Assembly: GCF_019649055.1 (NCBI RefSeq)
Contig: NW_026570335.1
Span: 124,001 to 188,000 of the forward strand
Direction of reading: 5' to 3'
Source of the DNA: Paramacrobiotus metropolitanus
Lineage: Eukaryota > Tardigrada > Eutardigrada > Parachela > Macrobiotidae
Length of the DNA stretch: 64,000 bases
A program made the translations under genes and the position numbers. Under the pieces are notes generated by a model. That model made no database searches and was not told the DNA's origin. It saw only the letters and a program-made list of their open reading frames with translations. Below, piece after piece: positions 49,746 to 63,153 of the stretch. How positions within the stretch are numbered: the stretch's first letter is position 1; each line of letters opens with the position of its first letter.

Positions 49746-51112
49746 AGTTCTTTAATATATTGAATCGACGGCAGTGGCAAAATTGTTTGTGCAAAGATTA
49801 GTTACGTTAATATAGATTTCAGCTTATGATAACAGACAGAACTGTTTGTAAGCCAGTCACGGTATGCACCGTGAGGTTGCTAATAGTGTGAATCTTTTGT
49901 AGCTGCCTCGAGCAACGTGGAACTACACCAAACGGTCGTATGGATGATAACGGTGTAGCAAAAAATCGGATTACGTTCATACATGGGATTATATAGGCAG
50001 GTTTTCTTCAAAAAAATGACTTTTTTTAAAAGTTGTTCAGATGACCACTATTTTGCTGAGCGAAAAGTAAAATCTCGAAAGATTGACCAAATTCTTTATA
50101 TTTTGATCATGACGGCAGTGGCAAAATTGTTTGTGCAAAGATTATTTACGTTAATATAGATTTCAGCTTATGATAACAGACAGAACTTTTTGTGTAAGCC
50201 AGTCACGGTATGCACCGTGAGGTTGCTAATAATATGAATCTTTTGCCGCTGCCTCGAGCTAACGTGGAACTACACCAAACGGTCGTATGGATGATAACGG
50301 TGTAGCAAAAATCGGATTACGTTCATACATGGGATTATATAGTCAGGTTTTTCTTCAAAAAAATGACTTTTTAAAAATTGTTCAGATGACCACTATTTTG
50401 CTGAGCGAGTAAAATCTGGAAAGATTGAACCGAGTTCTTTATATTTTTGAATCGACGGCAGTTGCAAATTGTTTGTGCAAAGATTATTTACGTTAATATA
50501 GATTTCAGCTTATGATAACAGACAGAACTTTTTGTAAGCCAGTCACGGTATGCACCGTGAGGTTGCTAATAGTGTGAATCTTTTGTAGCTGCCTCGAGCT
50601 ACGTGGAACTACACCAAACGGTCGTATGGATGATAACGGTGTAGCAAAAAATCGGATTACGTTCATACATGGGATTATAAATTGTTTTTTCATTCAAAAA
50701 TGACTTTCTTAAAACATTGTTCAGATGAACACTTTTATTTTGCTGAGCGAGTAAAATCTCGGAAAGATTGAACCGAGTTCTTTATATTTTTGAATCGACG
50801 GCAGTTGTAAAATTGTTTGTGCAAAAGATTATTTACGTTAATATAGATTTCAGCTTATGATAACAGACAGAACTGTTTGTAAGCCAGTCACGGTATGCAC
50901 TGTGAGGTTGCTAATAGTGTGAATCTTTGTAGCTGCCTCGAGCAACGTGGAACTACACCAAACGGTCGTATGGATGATAACGGTGTAGCAAAAAAATCGG
51001 ATTACGTTCATACATGGGATTATATAGTCAGGTTTCTTCAAAAAAATGACTTTTTTGGTGTTCAGATGATCACTATTTTGCTGAGCGAGTGAAATCTCGA
51101 AAGATTGAACCG
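49746..51112 (+). repeat. Four short satellite units, 337-344 bp
   Basis: Units at 49746, about 50090, 50433 and 50776. They are noisier than neighbours: the second start is altered to ATTCTTTATA, there is a CGAAAAGTAAAATC insertion at about 50060, and one copy reads AAATCTGGAAAG, losing the CGA of the CGAG/CTCG stem. Confidence 0.9.
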
Positions 51113-51912
51113 AGTTCTTTATATTTTGAATCGACGGCAGTGGCAAATTGTTTGTGCAAAGATTATTTACGTTAATATAGATTTCAGCTTATGATAACAG
51201 ACAGAACTTTTTGTAAGCCAGTCACGGTATGCACCGTGAGGTTGCTAATAGTGTGAATCTTTTGTAGCTGCCTCGAGCAACGTGGAACTACACCAAACGG
51301 TCGTATGGATGATAACGGTGTAGCAAAAAATCGGATTACGTTCATACATGGGATTAGAAGGACGAATTGTTTTGCACGTCAACGGTTATTATCGTGAGAT
51401 CGTAAACAGTTTGAACCGCTTTTAACTACCTAGAGCAACGTAGAATTGCACCGAACAATCACACGGAAGAGGATGGTATAGCACAAAACCGGATTTTGTT
51501 CAAACATGTGATTGCGAAAAAAGAATTGTTCAGTGGCGCCAACGGATGTATATCGCCTGCTTGCAAATGATGTGTCCTGTTTGTGGCCAGCTAGGCCAGC
51601 ACGAAACAGCTCCATTTTTGATGATGGAATGTTCTAGTACTGACCAGCTAATATCCATGGAAATATATAACCGTTATTGTATGATATCATATTCAAGTCC
51701 GCTTATCTACGGTCGTAGATTGACTTGCTTTCTTTTGTTACTTAAATTAAGCCAAATAAATTTTCAGTCATTTCATTCGATTTAATTTTTCGGCCTTTTT
51801 ACCAGATTTTTAAAGGCTATAGTCAGGTTTTTCTCGAAAAAATGACTTTTTTAAAAGTTGTTCGGATGACCACTATTTTGCTGAGCGAGTAAAATCTCGA
51901 AAGATTGAACCG
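51113..51912 (+). repeat. Long type II satellite unit, 800 bp
   Basis: A complete unit with all five monomers. It reads ATCACACGG at about 51459 where the neighbours have ATCATACGG. Confidence 0.95.
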
Positions 51913-52934
51913 AGTTCTTTATATTTTTGAATCGACGGCAGTGGCAAAATTGTTTGTGCAAAGATTATTTACGTTAATATAGATTTCAGCTTATGATAAC
52001 AGACAGAACTTTTTGTAAGCCAGTCACGGTATGCACCGTGAGGTTGCTAATAGTGTGAATCTTTTGTAGCTGCCTCGAGCAACGTGGAACTACACCAAAC
52101 GGTCGTATGGATGATAACGGTGTAGCAAAAAATCGGATTACGTTCATACATGGGATTATATAGTCAGCTTTTCTTCAAAAAAATGACTTTTTTAAAAATT
52201 GTTCAGATGACCACTATTTTGCTGAGCGAGTAAAATCTGGAAAGATTGAACCGAGTTCTTTATATTTTTGAATCGACGGCAGTGGCAAATTGTTTGTGCA
52301 AAGATTATTTACGTTAATATAGATTTCAGCTTATGATAACAGACAGAACTGTTTGTAAGCCAGTCACGGTATGCACTGTGAGGTTGCTAATAGTGTGAAT
52401 CTTTTGTAGCTGCCTCGAGCAACGTGGAACTACACCAAACGGTCGTATGGATGATAACGGTGTAGCAAAAAATCGGATTACGTTCATACATGGGATTATA
52501 TAGTCAGGTTTTCTTCAAAAAAATGACTTTTTTAAAAATTGTTCAGATGATCACTATTTTGCTGAGCGAGTAAAATCTCGGAAAGATTGAACCGAGTTCT
52601 TTATATTTTGAATCGACGGCAGTGGCAAAATTGTTTGTGCAAAGATTAGTTACGTTAATATAGATTTCAGCTTATGATAACAGACAGAACTGTTTGTAAG
52701 CCAGTCACGGTATGCACTGTGAGGTTGCTAATAGTGTGAATCTTTTGTAGCTGCCTCGAGCAACGTGGAACTACACCAAACGGTCGTATGGATGATAACG
52801 GTGTAGCAAAAAATCGGATTACGTTCATACATGGGATTATATAGTCAGGTTTTCTTCAAAAAAATGACTTTTTTAAAAATTGTTCAGATGATCACTATTT
52901 TGCTGAGCGAGTAAAATCTCGAAAGATTGAACCG
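51913..52934 (+). repeat. Three short satellite units, 340-341 bp
   Basis: Units at 51913, 52254 and 52595. The latter two carry GCACTGTGAGG in place of GCACCGTGAGG, which breaks the CACGGT/ACCGTG dyad of monomer A. One joint reads AGTCAGCTTTTCTTC, a variant also seen at about 58620. Confidence 0.93.
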
Positions 52935-53733
52935 AGTTCTTTATATTTTTGAATCGACGGCAGTGGCAAATTGTTTGTGCAAAGATTATTTACGTTAATA
53001 TAGATTTCAGCTTATGATAACAGACAGAACTTTTTGTAAGCCAGTCACGGTATGCACCGTGAGGTTGCTAATAGTGTGAATCTTTTGTAGCTGCCTCGAG
53101 CAACGTGGAACTACACCAAACGGTCGTATGGATGATAACGGTGTAGCAAAAAATCGGATTACGTTCATACATGGGATTAGAAGGACGAATTGTTTTGCAC
53201 GTCAACGGTTATTATCGTGAGATCGTAAACAGTTTGAACCGCTTTTAACTACCTAGAGCAACGTAGAATTGCACCGAACAATCATACGGAAGAGGATGGT
53301 ATAGCACAAAACCGGATTTTGTTCAAACATGTGATTGCGAAAAGAATTGTTCAGTGGCGCCAACGGATGTATATCGCCTGCTTGCAAATGATGTGTCCTG
53401 TTTGTGGCCAGCTAGGCCAGCACGAAACAGCTCCATTTTTGATGATGGAATGTTCTAGTACTGACCAGCTAATATCCATGGAAATATATAACCGTTATTG
53501 TATGATATCATATTCAAGTCCGCTTATCTACGGTCGTAGATTGACTTGCTTTCTTTTGTTACTTAAATTAAGCCAAATAAATTTTCAGTCATTTCATTCG
53601 ATTTAATTTTTCGGCCTTTTTACCAGATTTTTAAAGGCTATAGTCAGGTTTTTTTCGAAAAAATGACTTTTTTAAAAGTTGTTCGGATGACCACTATTTT
53701 GCTGAGCGAGTAAAATCTCGAAAGATTGAACCG
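52935..53733 (+). repeat. Long type II satellite unit, 799 bp
   Basis: A complete unit between a three-short block and a four-short block. Confidence 0.95.
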
Positions 53734-55093
53734 AGTTCTTTATATTTTTGAATCGACGGCAGTGGCAAAATTGTTTGTGCAAAGATTATTTACGTTAATA
53801 TAGATTTCAGCTTATGATAACAGACAGAACTTTTGTAAGCCAGTCACGGTATGCACCGTGAGGTTGCTAATAGTGTGAATCTTTTGTAGCTGCCTCGAGC
53901 AACGTGGAACTACACCAAACGGTCGTATGGATGATAACGGTGTAGCAAAAAATCGGATTACGTTCATACATGGGATTATATAGTCAGGTTTTTCTTCAAA
54001 ATGACTTTTTTAAAAATTGTTCAGATGACCACTATTTTGCTGAGCGAGTAAAATCTGGAAAGATTGAACCGAGTTCTTTATATTTTTGAATCGACGGCAG
54101 TGGCAAACGGTGTTTGTGCAAAGATTATTTACGTTAATATAGATTTCAGCTTATGATAACAGACAGAACTGTTTGTAAGCCAGTCACGGTATGCACTGTG
54201 AGGTTGCTAATAGTGTGAATCTTTTGTAGCTGCCTCGAGCAACGTGGAACTACACCAAACGGTCGTATGGATGATAACGGTGTAGCAAAAAATCGGATTG
54301 TGTTCATACATGGGATTATATAGTCAGGTTTTCTTCAAAAAAATGACTTTTTTAAAAATTGTTCAGATGATCACTATTTTGCTGAGCGAGTAAAATCTGG
54401 AAAGATTGAACCGAGTTCTTTATATTTTTGAATCGACGGCAGTGGCAAATTGTTTGTGCAAAGATTATTTACGTTAATATAGATTTCAGCTTATGATAAC
54501 AGACAGAACTGTTTGTAAGCCAGTCACGGTATGCACTGTGAGGTTGCTAATAGTGTGAATCTTTTGTAGCTGCCTCGAGCAACGTGGAACTACACCAAAC
54601 GGTCGTATGGATGATAACGGTGTAGCAAAAAATCGGATTACGTTCATACATGGGATTATATAGTCAGGTTTTCTTCAAAAAAATGACTTTTTAAAAATTG
54701 TTCAGATGACCACTATTTTGCTGAGCGAGTAAAATCTCGAAAGATTGAACCGAGTTCTTTATATTTTTGAATCGACGGCAGTGGCAAATTGTTTGTGCAA
54801 AGATTATTTACGTTAATATAGATTTCAGCTTATGATAACAGACAGAACTGTTTGTAAGCCAGTCACGGTATGCACCGTGAGGTTGCTAATAGTGTGAATC
54901 TTTTGTAGCTGCCTCGAGCAACGTGGAACTACACCAAACGGTCGTATGGATGATAACGGTGTAGCAAAAAATCGGATTACGTTCATACATGGGATTATAT
55001 AGGCAGGTTTTCTTCAAAAAAATGACTTTTTTTAAAAGTTGTTCAGATGACCACTATTTTGCTGAGCGAGTAAAATCTCGAAAGATTGAACCG
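53734..55093 (+). repeat. Four short satellite units, 338-342 bp
   Basis: Units at 53734, 54072, 54414 and 54753. Two copies carry GCACTGTGAGG and two carry AAATCTGGAAAG, the same linked variants as in the preceding short blocks, which argues for block-wise duplication. Confidence 0.93.
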
Positions 55094-56685
55094 AGTTCTT
55101 TATATTTTTGAATCGACGGCAGTGGCAAATTGTTTGTGCAAAGATTATTTACGCTAATATAGATTTCAGCTTATGATAACAGACAGAACTTTTTGTAAGC
55201 CAGTCACGGTATGCACCGTGAGGTTGCTAATAGTGTGAATCTTTTGTAGCTGCCTCGAGCAACGTGGAACTACACCAAACGGTCGTATGGATGATAACGG
55301 TGTAGCAAAAAATCGGATTACGTTCATACATGGGATTAGAAGGACGAATTGTTTTGCACGTCAACGGTTATTATCGTGAGATCGTAAACAGTTTGAACCG
55401 CTTTTAACTACCTAGAGCAACGTAGAATTGCACCGAACAATCATACGGAAGAGGATGGTATAGCACAAAACCGGATTTTGTTCAAACATGTGATTGCGAA
55501 AAGAATTGTTCAGTGGCGCCAACGGATGTATATCGCCTGCTTGCAAATGATGTGTCCTGTTTGTGGCCAGCTAGGCCAGCACGAAACAGCTCCATTTTTG
55601 ATGATGGAATGTTCTAGTACTGACCAGCTAATATCCATGGAAATATATAACCGTTATTGTATGATATCATATTCAAGTCCGCTTATCTACGGTCGTAGAT
55701 TGACTTGCTTACTTTTGTTACTTAAATTAAGCCAAATAAATTTTCAGTCATTTCATTCGATTTAATTTTTCGGCCTTTTTACCAGATTTTTAAAGGCTAT
55801 AGTCAGGTTTTTCTCGAAAAAATGACTTTTTTAAAAGTTGTTCGGATGACCACTATTTTGCTGAGCGAGTAAAATCTCGAAAGATTGAACCGAGTTCTTT
55901 ATATTTTTGAATCGACGGCAGTGGCAAAATTGTTTGTGCAAAGATTATTTACGTTAATATAGATTTCAGCTTATGATAACAGACAGAACTTTTTGTAAGC
56001 CAGTCACGGTATGCACCGTGAGGTTGCTAATAGTGTGAATCTTTGTAGCTGCCTCGAGCAACGTGGAACTACACCAAACGGTCGTATGGATGATAACGGT
56101 GTAGCAAAAAATCGGATTACGTTCATACATGGGATTAGAAGGACGAATTGTTTTGCACGTCAACGGTTATTATCGTGAGATCGTAAACAGTTTGAACCGC
56201 TTTTAACTACCTAGAGCAACGTAGAATTGCACCGAACAATCATACGGAAGAGGATGGTATAGCACAAAACCGGATTTTGTTCAAACATGTGATTGCGAAA
56301 AGAATTGTTCAGTGGCGCCAACGGATGTATATCGCCTGCTTGCAAATGATGTGTCCTGTTTGTGGCCAGCTAGGCCAGCACGAAACAGCTCCATTTTGAT
56401 GATGGAATGTTCTAGTACTGACCAGCTAATATCCATGGAAATATATAACCGTTATTGTATGATATCATATTCAAGTCCGCTTATCTACGGTCGTAGATTG
56501 ACTTGCTTTTGTTACTTAAATTAAGCCAAATAAATTTTCAGTCATTTCATTCGATTTAATTTTTCGGCCTTTTTACCAGATTTTTAAAGGCTATAGTCAG
56601 GTTTTTTCGAAAAAATGACTTTTTTAAAAGTTGTTCGGATGACCACTATTTTGCTGAGCGAGTAAAATCTCGAAAGATTGAACCG
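55094..56685 (+). repeat. Two consecutive long type II units (799 and 793 bp)
   Basis: Complete units at 55094 and 55893. The first AT-rich joint of the region (ATATAGGCAGG at about 54999) just precedes them and is shared with about 49991, another sign of block duplication. Confidence 0.94.
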
Positions 56686-59392
56686 AGTTCTTTATATTTT
56701 TGAATCGACGGCAGTGGCAAAATTGTTTGTGCAAAGATTATTTACGTTAATATAGATTTCAGCTTATGATAACAGACAGAACTTTTTGTAAGCCAGTCAC
56801 GGTATGCACCGTGAGGTTGCTAATAGTGTGAATCTTTTGTAGCTGCCTCGAGCAACGTGGAACTACACCAAACGGTCGTATGGATGATAACGGTGTAGCA
56901 AAAAATCGGATTACGTTCATACATGGGATTATATAGTCAGTTTTCTTCAAAAAAAATGACTTTTTTAAAAGTTGTTCAGATGACCACTATTTTGCTGAGC
57001 GAGTAAAATCTGGAAAGATTGAACCGAGTTCTTTATATTTTTGAATCGACGGCAGTGGCAAAATTGTTTGTGCAAAGATTATTTACGTTAATATAGATTT
57101 GAGCTTATGATAACAGACAGAACTGTTTGTAAGCCAGTCACGGTATGCACCGTGAGGTTGCTAATAGTGTGAATCTTTTGTAGCTGCCTCGAGCAACGTG
57201 GAACTACACCAAACGGTCGTATGGTTATTAACGGTGTAGCAAAAAATCGGATTACGTTCATACATGGGATTATATAGCAGGTTTTCTTCAAAAAATGACT
57301 TTTTTAAAAGTTGTTCAGATGACCACTATTTTGCTGAGCGAGTAAAATCTCGAAAGATTGAACCGAGTTCTTTATATTTTTGAATCGACGGCAGTGGCAA
57401 ATTGTTTGTGCAAAGATTATTTACGTTAATATAGATTTCAGCTTATGATAACAGACAGAACTTTTGTAAGCCAGTCACGGTATGCACCGTGAGGTTGCTA
57501 ATAGTGTGAATCTTTTGTAGCTGCCTCGAGCAACGTGGAACTACACCAAACGGTCGTATGGATGATAACGGTGTAGCAAAAATCGGATTACGTTCATACA
57601 TGGGATTATAAGTCAGGTTTCTTCAAATGACTTTTTTTTAAAAGTTGTTCAGATGACCACTATTTTTACTGAGCAGCGAGTAAATCTGGAAAGATTGACC
57701 GAGTTCTTCATATTTTGAATCGACAGCAGTGGCAAATTGTTTGTGCAAAGATTATTTACGTTAATATAGATTTGAGCTTATGATAACAGACAGAACTGTT
57801 TGTAAGCCAGTCACGGTATGCACCGTGAGGTTGCTAATAATGTGAATCTTTTGTAGCTGCCTCGAGCAACGTGGAACTACACCAAACGGTCGTATGGATG
57901 ATAACGGTGTAGCAAAAAATCGGATTACGTTCGCCATGGGATTATATAGTCAGGTTTTCTTCAAAAAATGACTTTTTAAAAGTTGTTCAGATGACCACTA
58001 TTTTGCTGAGCGAGTAAAATCTCGAAAGATTGAACCGAGTTCTTTATATTTTGAATCGACGGCAGTGGCAAAATTGTTTGTGCAAAGATTATTTACGTTA
58101 ATATAGATTTCAGCTTATGATAACAGACAGAACTTTTGTAAGCCAGTCACGGTATGCACCGTGAGGTTGCTAATAGTGTGAATCTTTTGTAGCTGCCTCG
58201 AGCAACGTGGAACTACACCAAACGGTCGTATGGATGATAACGGTGTAGCAAAAAATCGGATTACGTTCATACATGGGATTATATAGACGGGTTTTCTTCA
58301 AAAAAAATGACTTTTTTTAAAAATTGTTCGGATGACCACTATTTTGCTGAGCGAGTAAAATCTCGAAAGATTGAACCGAGTTCTTTATATTTTGAATCGA
58401 CGGCAGTGGCAAATTGTTTGTGCAAAGATTATTTACGTTAATATAGATTTCAGCTTATGATAACAGACAGAACTTTTGTAAGCCAGTCACGGTATGCACC
58501 GTGAGGTTGCTAATAGTGTGAATCTTTGTAGCTGCCTCGAGCAACGTGGAACTACACCAAACGGTCGTATGGATGATAACGGTGTAGCAAAAATCAATTT
58601 ACGTTCATACATGGGATTATATAGTCAGCTTTTCTTCAAAAAAATGACTTTTTTAAAAATTGTTCAGATGACCACTATTTTGCTGAGCGAGTAAAATCTG
58701 GAAAGATTGAACCGAGTTCTTTATATTTTTGAATCGACGGCAGTGGCAAATTGTTTGTGCAAAGATTATTTACGTTAATATAGATTTCAGCTTATGATAA
58801 CAGACAGAACTGTTTGTAAGCCAGTCACGGTATGCACCGTGAGGTTGCTAATAGTGTGAATCTTTTGTAGCTGCCTCGAGCAACGTGGAACTACACCAAA
58901 CGGTCGTATGGATGATAACGGTGTAGCAAAAAATCGGATTACGTTCATACATGGGATTATATAGTCAGGTTTTCTTCAAAAAAATGACTTTTTTAAAAAT
59001 TGTTCGGATGATCACTATTTTGCTGAGCGAGTAAAATCTCGAAAGATTGAACCGAGTTCTTTATATTTTTGAATCGACGGCAGTGGCAAATTGTTTGTGC
59101 AAAGATTATTTACGTTAATATAGATTTCAGCTTATGATAACAGACAGAACTTTTGTAAGCCAGTCACGAGTATGCACCGTGAGGTTGCTAATAGTGTAGA
59201 ATCTTTTGTAGCTGCCTCGAGCAACGTGGAACTACACCAAACGGTCGTATGGATGATAACGGTGTAGCAAAAATCGGATTACGTTCATACATGGGATTAT
59301 ATAGTCAGGTTTTCTTCAAAAAATGACTTTTTAAAAATTGTTCGGATGACCACTATTTTGCTGAGCGAGTAAAATCTCGAAAGATTGAACCG
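56686..59392 (+). repeat. Eight short satellite units, 336-341 bp
   Basis: Units at 56686, 57027, 57366, 57702, 58038, 58379, 58715 and 59055. This is twice the usual run of four. The copy at 57366-57701 is the most damaged (TTTTTACTGAGCAGCGAG at about 57664 and CGCCATGGG at about 57932 in the next copy). Confidence 0.93.
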
Positions 59393-60968
59393 AGTTCTTT
59401 ATATTTTTGAATCGACGGCAGTGGCAAATTGTTTGTGCAAAGATTATTTACGTTAATATAGATTTCAGCTTATGATAACAGACAGAACTTTTTGTAAGCC
59501 AGTCACGGTATGCACCGTGAGGTTGCTAATAGTGTGAATCTTTTGTAGCTGCCTCGAGCAACGTGGAACTACACCAAACGGTCGTATGGATGATAACGGT
59601 GTAGCAAAAATCGGATTACGTTCATACATGGGATTAGAAGGACGAATTGTTTTGCACGTCAACGGTTATTATCGTGAGATCGCAAACAGTTTGAACCGCT
59701 TTAACTACCTAGAGCAACGTAGAATTGCACCGAACAATCATACGGAAGAGGATGGTATAGCACAAAACCGGATTTTGTTCAAACATGTGATTGCGAAAAG
59801 AATTGTTCAGTGGCGCCAACGGATGTATATCGCCTGCTTGCAAATGATGTGTCCTGTTTGTGGCCAGCTAGGCCAGCACGAAACAGCTCCATTTTGATGA
59901 TGGAATGTTCTAGTACTGACCAGCTAATATCCATGGAAATATATAACCGTTATTGTATGATATCATATTCAAGTCCGCTTATCTACGGTCGTAGATTGAC
60001 TTGCTATTTTGTTACTTAAATTAAGCCAAATAAATTTTCAGTCATTTCATTCGATTTAATTTTTCGGCTTTTTACCAGATTTTAAAGGCTATAGTCAGGT
60101 TTTTCGAAAAATGACTTTTTAAAAGTTGTTCGGATGACCACTATTTTGCTGAGCGAGTAAAATCTCGAAAGATTGAACCGAGTTCTTTATATTTTTGAAT
60201 CGACGGCAGTGGCAAAATTGTTTGTGCAAAGATTAGTTACGTTAATATAGATTTCAGCTTATGATAACAGACAGAACTTTGTAAGCCAGTCACGGTATGC
60301 ACTGTGAGGTTGCTAATAGTGTGAATCTTTTGTAGCTGCCTCGAGCAACGTGGAACTACACCAAACGGTCGTATGGATGATAACGGTGTAGCAAAAATCG
60401 GAATACGTTCATACATGGGATTAGAAACGAATTGTTTTGCACGTCAACGGTATTATCGTGAGATCGTAAACAGTTTGAACCGCTTTTAACTACCTAGAGC
60501 AACGTAGAATTGCACCGAACAATCATACGGAAGAGGATGGTATAGCACAAAACCGGATTTTGTTCAAACATGTGATTGCGAAAAAGAATTGTTCAGTGGC
60601 GCCAACGGATGTATATCGCCTGCTTGCAAATGATGTGTCCTGTTTGGCCAGCTAGGCCAGCACGAAACAGCTCCATTTTTGATGATGGAATGTTCTGGTA
60701 CTGACCAGCTAATATCCATGGAAATATATAACCGTTATTGTATGATATCATATTCAAGTCCGCTTATCTACGGTCGTAGATTGACTTGCTTACTTTGTTA
60801 CTTAAATTAAGCCAAATAAATTTTCAGTCATTTCATTCGATTTAATTTTTCGGCCTTTTCACCAGATTTTTAAAGGCTATAGTCAGGTTTTTTCGAAAAA
60901 TGACTTTTAAAAGTTGTTCAGATGACCACTATTTTGCTGAGCGAGTAAAATCTCGAAAGATTGAACCG
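59393..60968 (+). repeat. Two consecutive long type II units (788 and 788 bp)
   Basis: Units at 59393 and 60181. In the first, monomer B has CGCTTTAAC (three T) instead of CGCTTTTAAC, opening a 103-codon frame (59586-59897), and it reads GATCGCAAAC like the rightmost copies. The second has lost several bases in homopolymers. Confidence 0.93.
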
Positions 60969-61117
60969 AGTTCTTTATATTTTGAATCGACGGCAGTGGC
61001 AAAATTGTTTGTGCAAAGATTAGTTACGTTAATATAGATTTCAGCTTATGATAACAGACAGAACTGTTTGTAAGACCACTTGTTTACTAAGCGGTAAAAC
61101 CTCGAAAGATTGAACCG
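60969..61117 (+). repeat. Single-monomer satellite unit, 149 bp
   Basis: Monomer E alone. CTGTTTGTAAG at the start of A is joined to ACCACTTGTTTACTAAGC, a variant of ACCACTATTTTGCTGAGC of E. The joint lies 14 bases into the monomer on both sides. Confidence 0.9.
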
Positions 61118-61904
61118 AGTTCTTCATTTTTGAATCGACGGCAGTGGCAAAATGGTTTGTGCAAAGATTAGTTACGTTAATATAGATTTCAGCTTATGAT
61201 AACAGACAGAACTGTTTGTAAGCTCGTCACGGTATGCACTGTGAGGTTGCTAATAGTGTGAATCTTTGTAGCTGCCTCGAGCAACGTGAACTACACCAAA
61301 CGGTCGTATGGATGATAACGGTGTAGCAAAAATTGAATACGTTCATACATGGAATTAGAAAAACGAATTGTTTTGCACGTCAACGGTAATTATCGTGAGA
61401 TCGCAAACAGTTTGAACCGCTTTAACTACCTAGAGCAACGTAGAATTGCACCGAACAATCATACGGAAGAGGATGGTATAGCACAAAACCGGATTTTGTT
61501 CAAACATGTGATTGCGAAAGAATTGTTCAGTGGCGCCAACGGATGTATATCGCTTGCTTGCAAATGATGTGTCCTGTTTGGGCCAGCCAGGCCAGCACGC
61601 AACAGCTCCATTTTTGATGATGGAATGTTCTGTACTGACCAGCTAATATCCATGGAAATATATAACCGCTATTGTATGATATCATATTCAAGTCCGCTTA
61701 TCTACGGTCGTAGATTGACTTGCTTACTTTTGTTACTTAAATTAAGCCAAATAAATTTTCAGTCATTTCATTCGATTTAATTTTTCGGCCTTTTCACCAG
61801 ATTTTTAAAGGCTATAGTCAGGTTTTTTCAAAAAATGACTTTTTAAAAGTTGTTCAGATGACCACTATTTTGCTGAGCGAGTAAAATCTCGAAAGTTCGA
61901 ACCG
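61118..61904 (+). repeat. Long type II satellite unit, 787 bp
   Basis: A complete unit with GATCGCAAAC and the three-T CGCTTTAAC in B, so the first 51 codons of B are open from ATG at 61349. It reads ATGGAATTAGAAAAACG where other units have ATGGGATTAGAAGGACG. Confidence 0.93.
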
Positions 61905-62206
61905 AGTTCTTTATATTTTTGAATTGACGGCAGTGGCAAAATTGTTTGTGCAAAGATTAATTACGTTAATATAGATTTCAGCTTATGATAACAGACAGAA
62001 CTGTTTGTAAGACCACTTGTTTACTAAGCGAGTAAAATCTCGAAAGATTGAACCGAGTTCTTTATATTTTTGAACCGACGGCAGTGGCAAAATGGTTTGT
62101 GCAAAGATTAGTTACGTTAATATAGATTTCAGCTTATGATAACAGACAGAACTGTTTGTAAGACCACTTGTTTACTAAGCGAGTAAAATCTCGAAAGATT
62201 GAACCG
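61905..62206 (+). repeat. Two single-monomer satellite units, 151 bp each
   Basis: Units at 61905 and 62056 give a clean tandem of monomer E with a 151-bp period (GACCACTTG at 62011 and 62162). They share the GTTTGTAAGACCACTTG joint with the other single-monomer units. Confidence 0.93.
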
Positions 62207-63002
62207 AGTTCTTTATATTTTTGAATCGACGGCAGTGGCAAAATTGTTTGTGCAAAGATTAGTTACGTTAATATAGATTTCAGCTTATGATAACAGACAG
62301 AACTGTTTGTAAGCTCGTCACGGTATGCACCGTGAGGTTGCTAATAGTGTGAATCTTTTGTAGCTGCCTCGAGCACCGTGGAACTACACCAAACAGTCGT
62401 ATGGATGATAACGGTGTAGCAAAAAATCGGAATACGTTCATACATGGAATTAGAAAAACGAATTGTTTTGCACGTCAACGGTAATTATCGTGAGATCGCA
62501 AACAGTTTGAACCGCTTTTAACTACCTAGAGCAACGTAGAATTGCACCGAACAATCATACGGAAGAGGATGGTATAGCACAAAACCGGATTTTGTTCAAA
62601 CATGTGATTGCGAAAAAGAATTGTTCAGTGGCGCCAACGGATGTATATCGCTTGCTTGCAAATGATGTGTCCTGTTCGGGGCCAGCCAGGCCAGCACGCA
62701 ACAGCTCCATTTTTGATGATGGAATGTTCTGGTACTGACCAGCTAATATCCATGGAAATATATAACCGCTATTGTATGATATATATTCAAGCCCGCTTAT
62801 CTACGGTTGGAGATTGACTTGCTTTATTTGTTACTTAAATTAAGCCAAATAAATTTTCAGTCATTTCATTCGATTTAATTTTCGGCCTTTTCACCAGATT
62901 TTTAAAGGCTATAGTCAGGTTTTTTCAAAAAATGACTTTTTTAAAAGTTGTTCAGATGACCACTATTTTACTGAGCGAGTAAAATCTCGAAAGTTTGAAC
63001 CA
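62207..63002 (+). repeat. Long type II satellite unit, 796 bp
   Basis: A complete unit with GATCGCAAAC in B. It has lost the GATATC palindrome (TATGATATATATTC at about 62776), and CTACGGTTGGAG replaces the CTACGGTCGTAG dyad. Confidence 0.93.
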
Positions 63003-63153
63003 AGTTCTTTATATTTTTGAATTGACGGCAGTGGCAAAATTGTTTGTGCAAAGATTAATTACGTTAATATAGATTTCAGCTTATGATAACAGACAGAACT
63101 GTTTGTAAGACCACTTGTTTACTAAGCGAGTAAAATCTCGAAAGATTGAACCG
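63003..63153 (+). repeat. Single-monomer satellite unit, 151 bp
   Basis: Monomer E alone, with the same joint as at 61074 and 62011. Confidence 0.93.
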
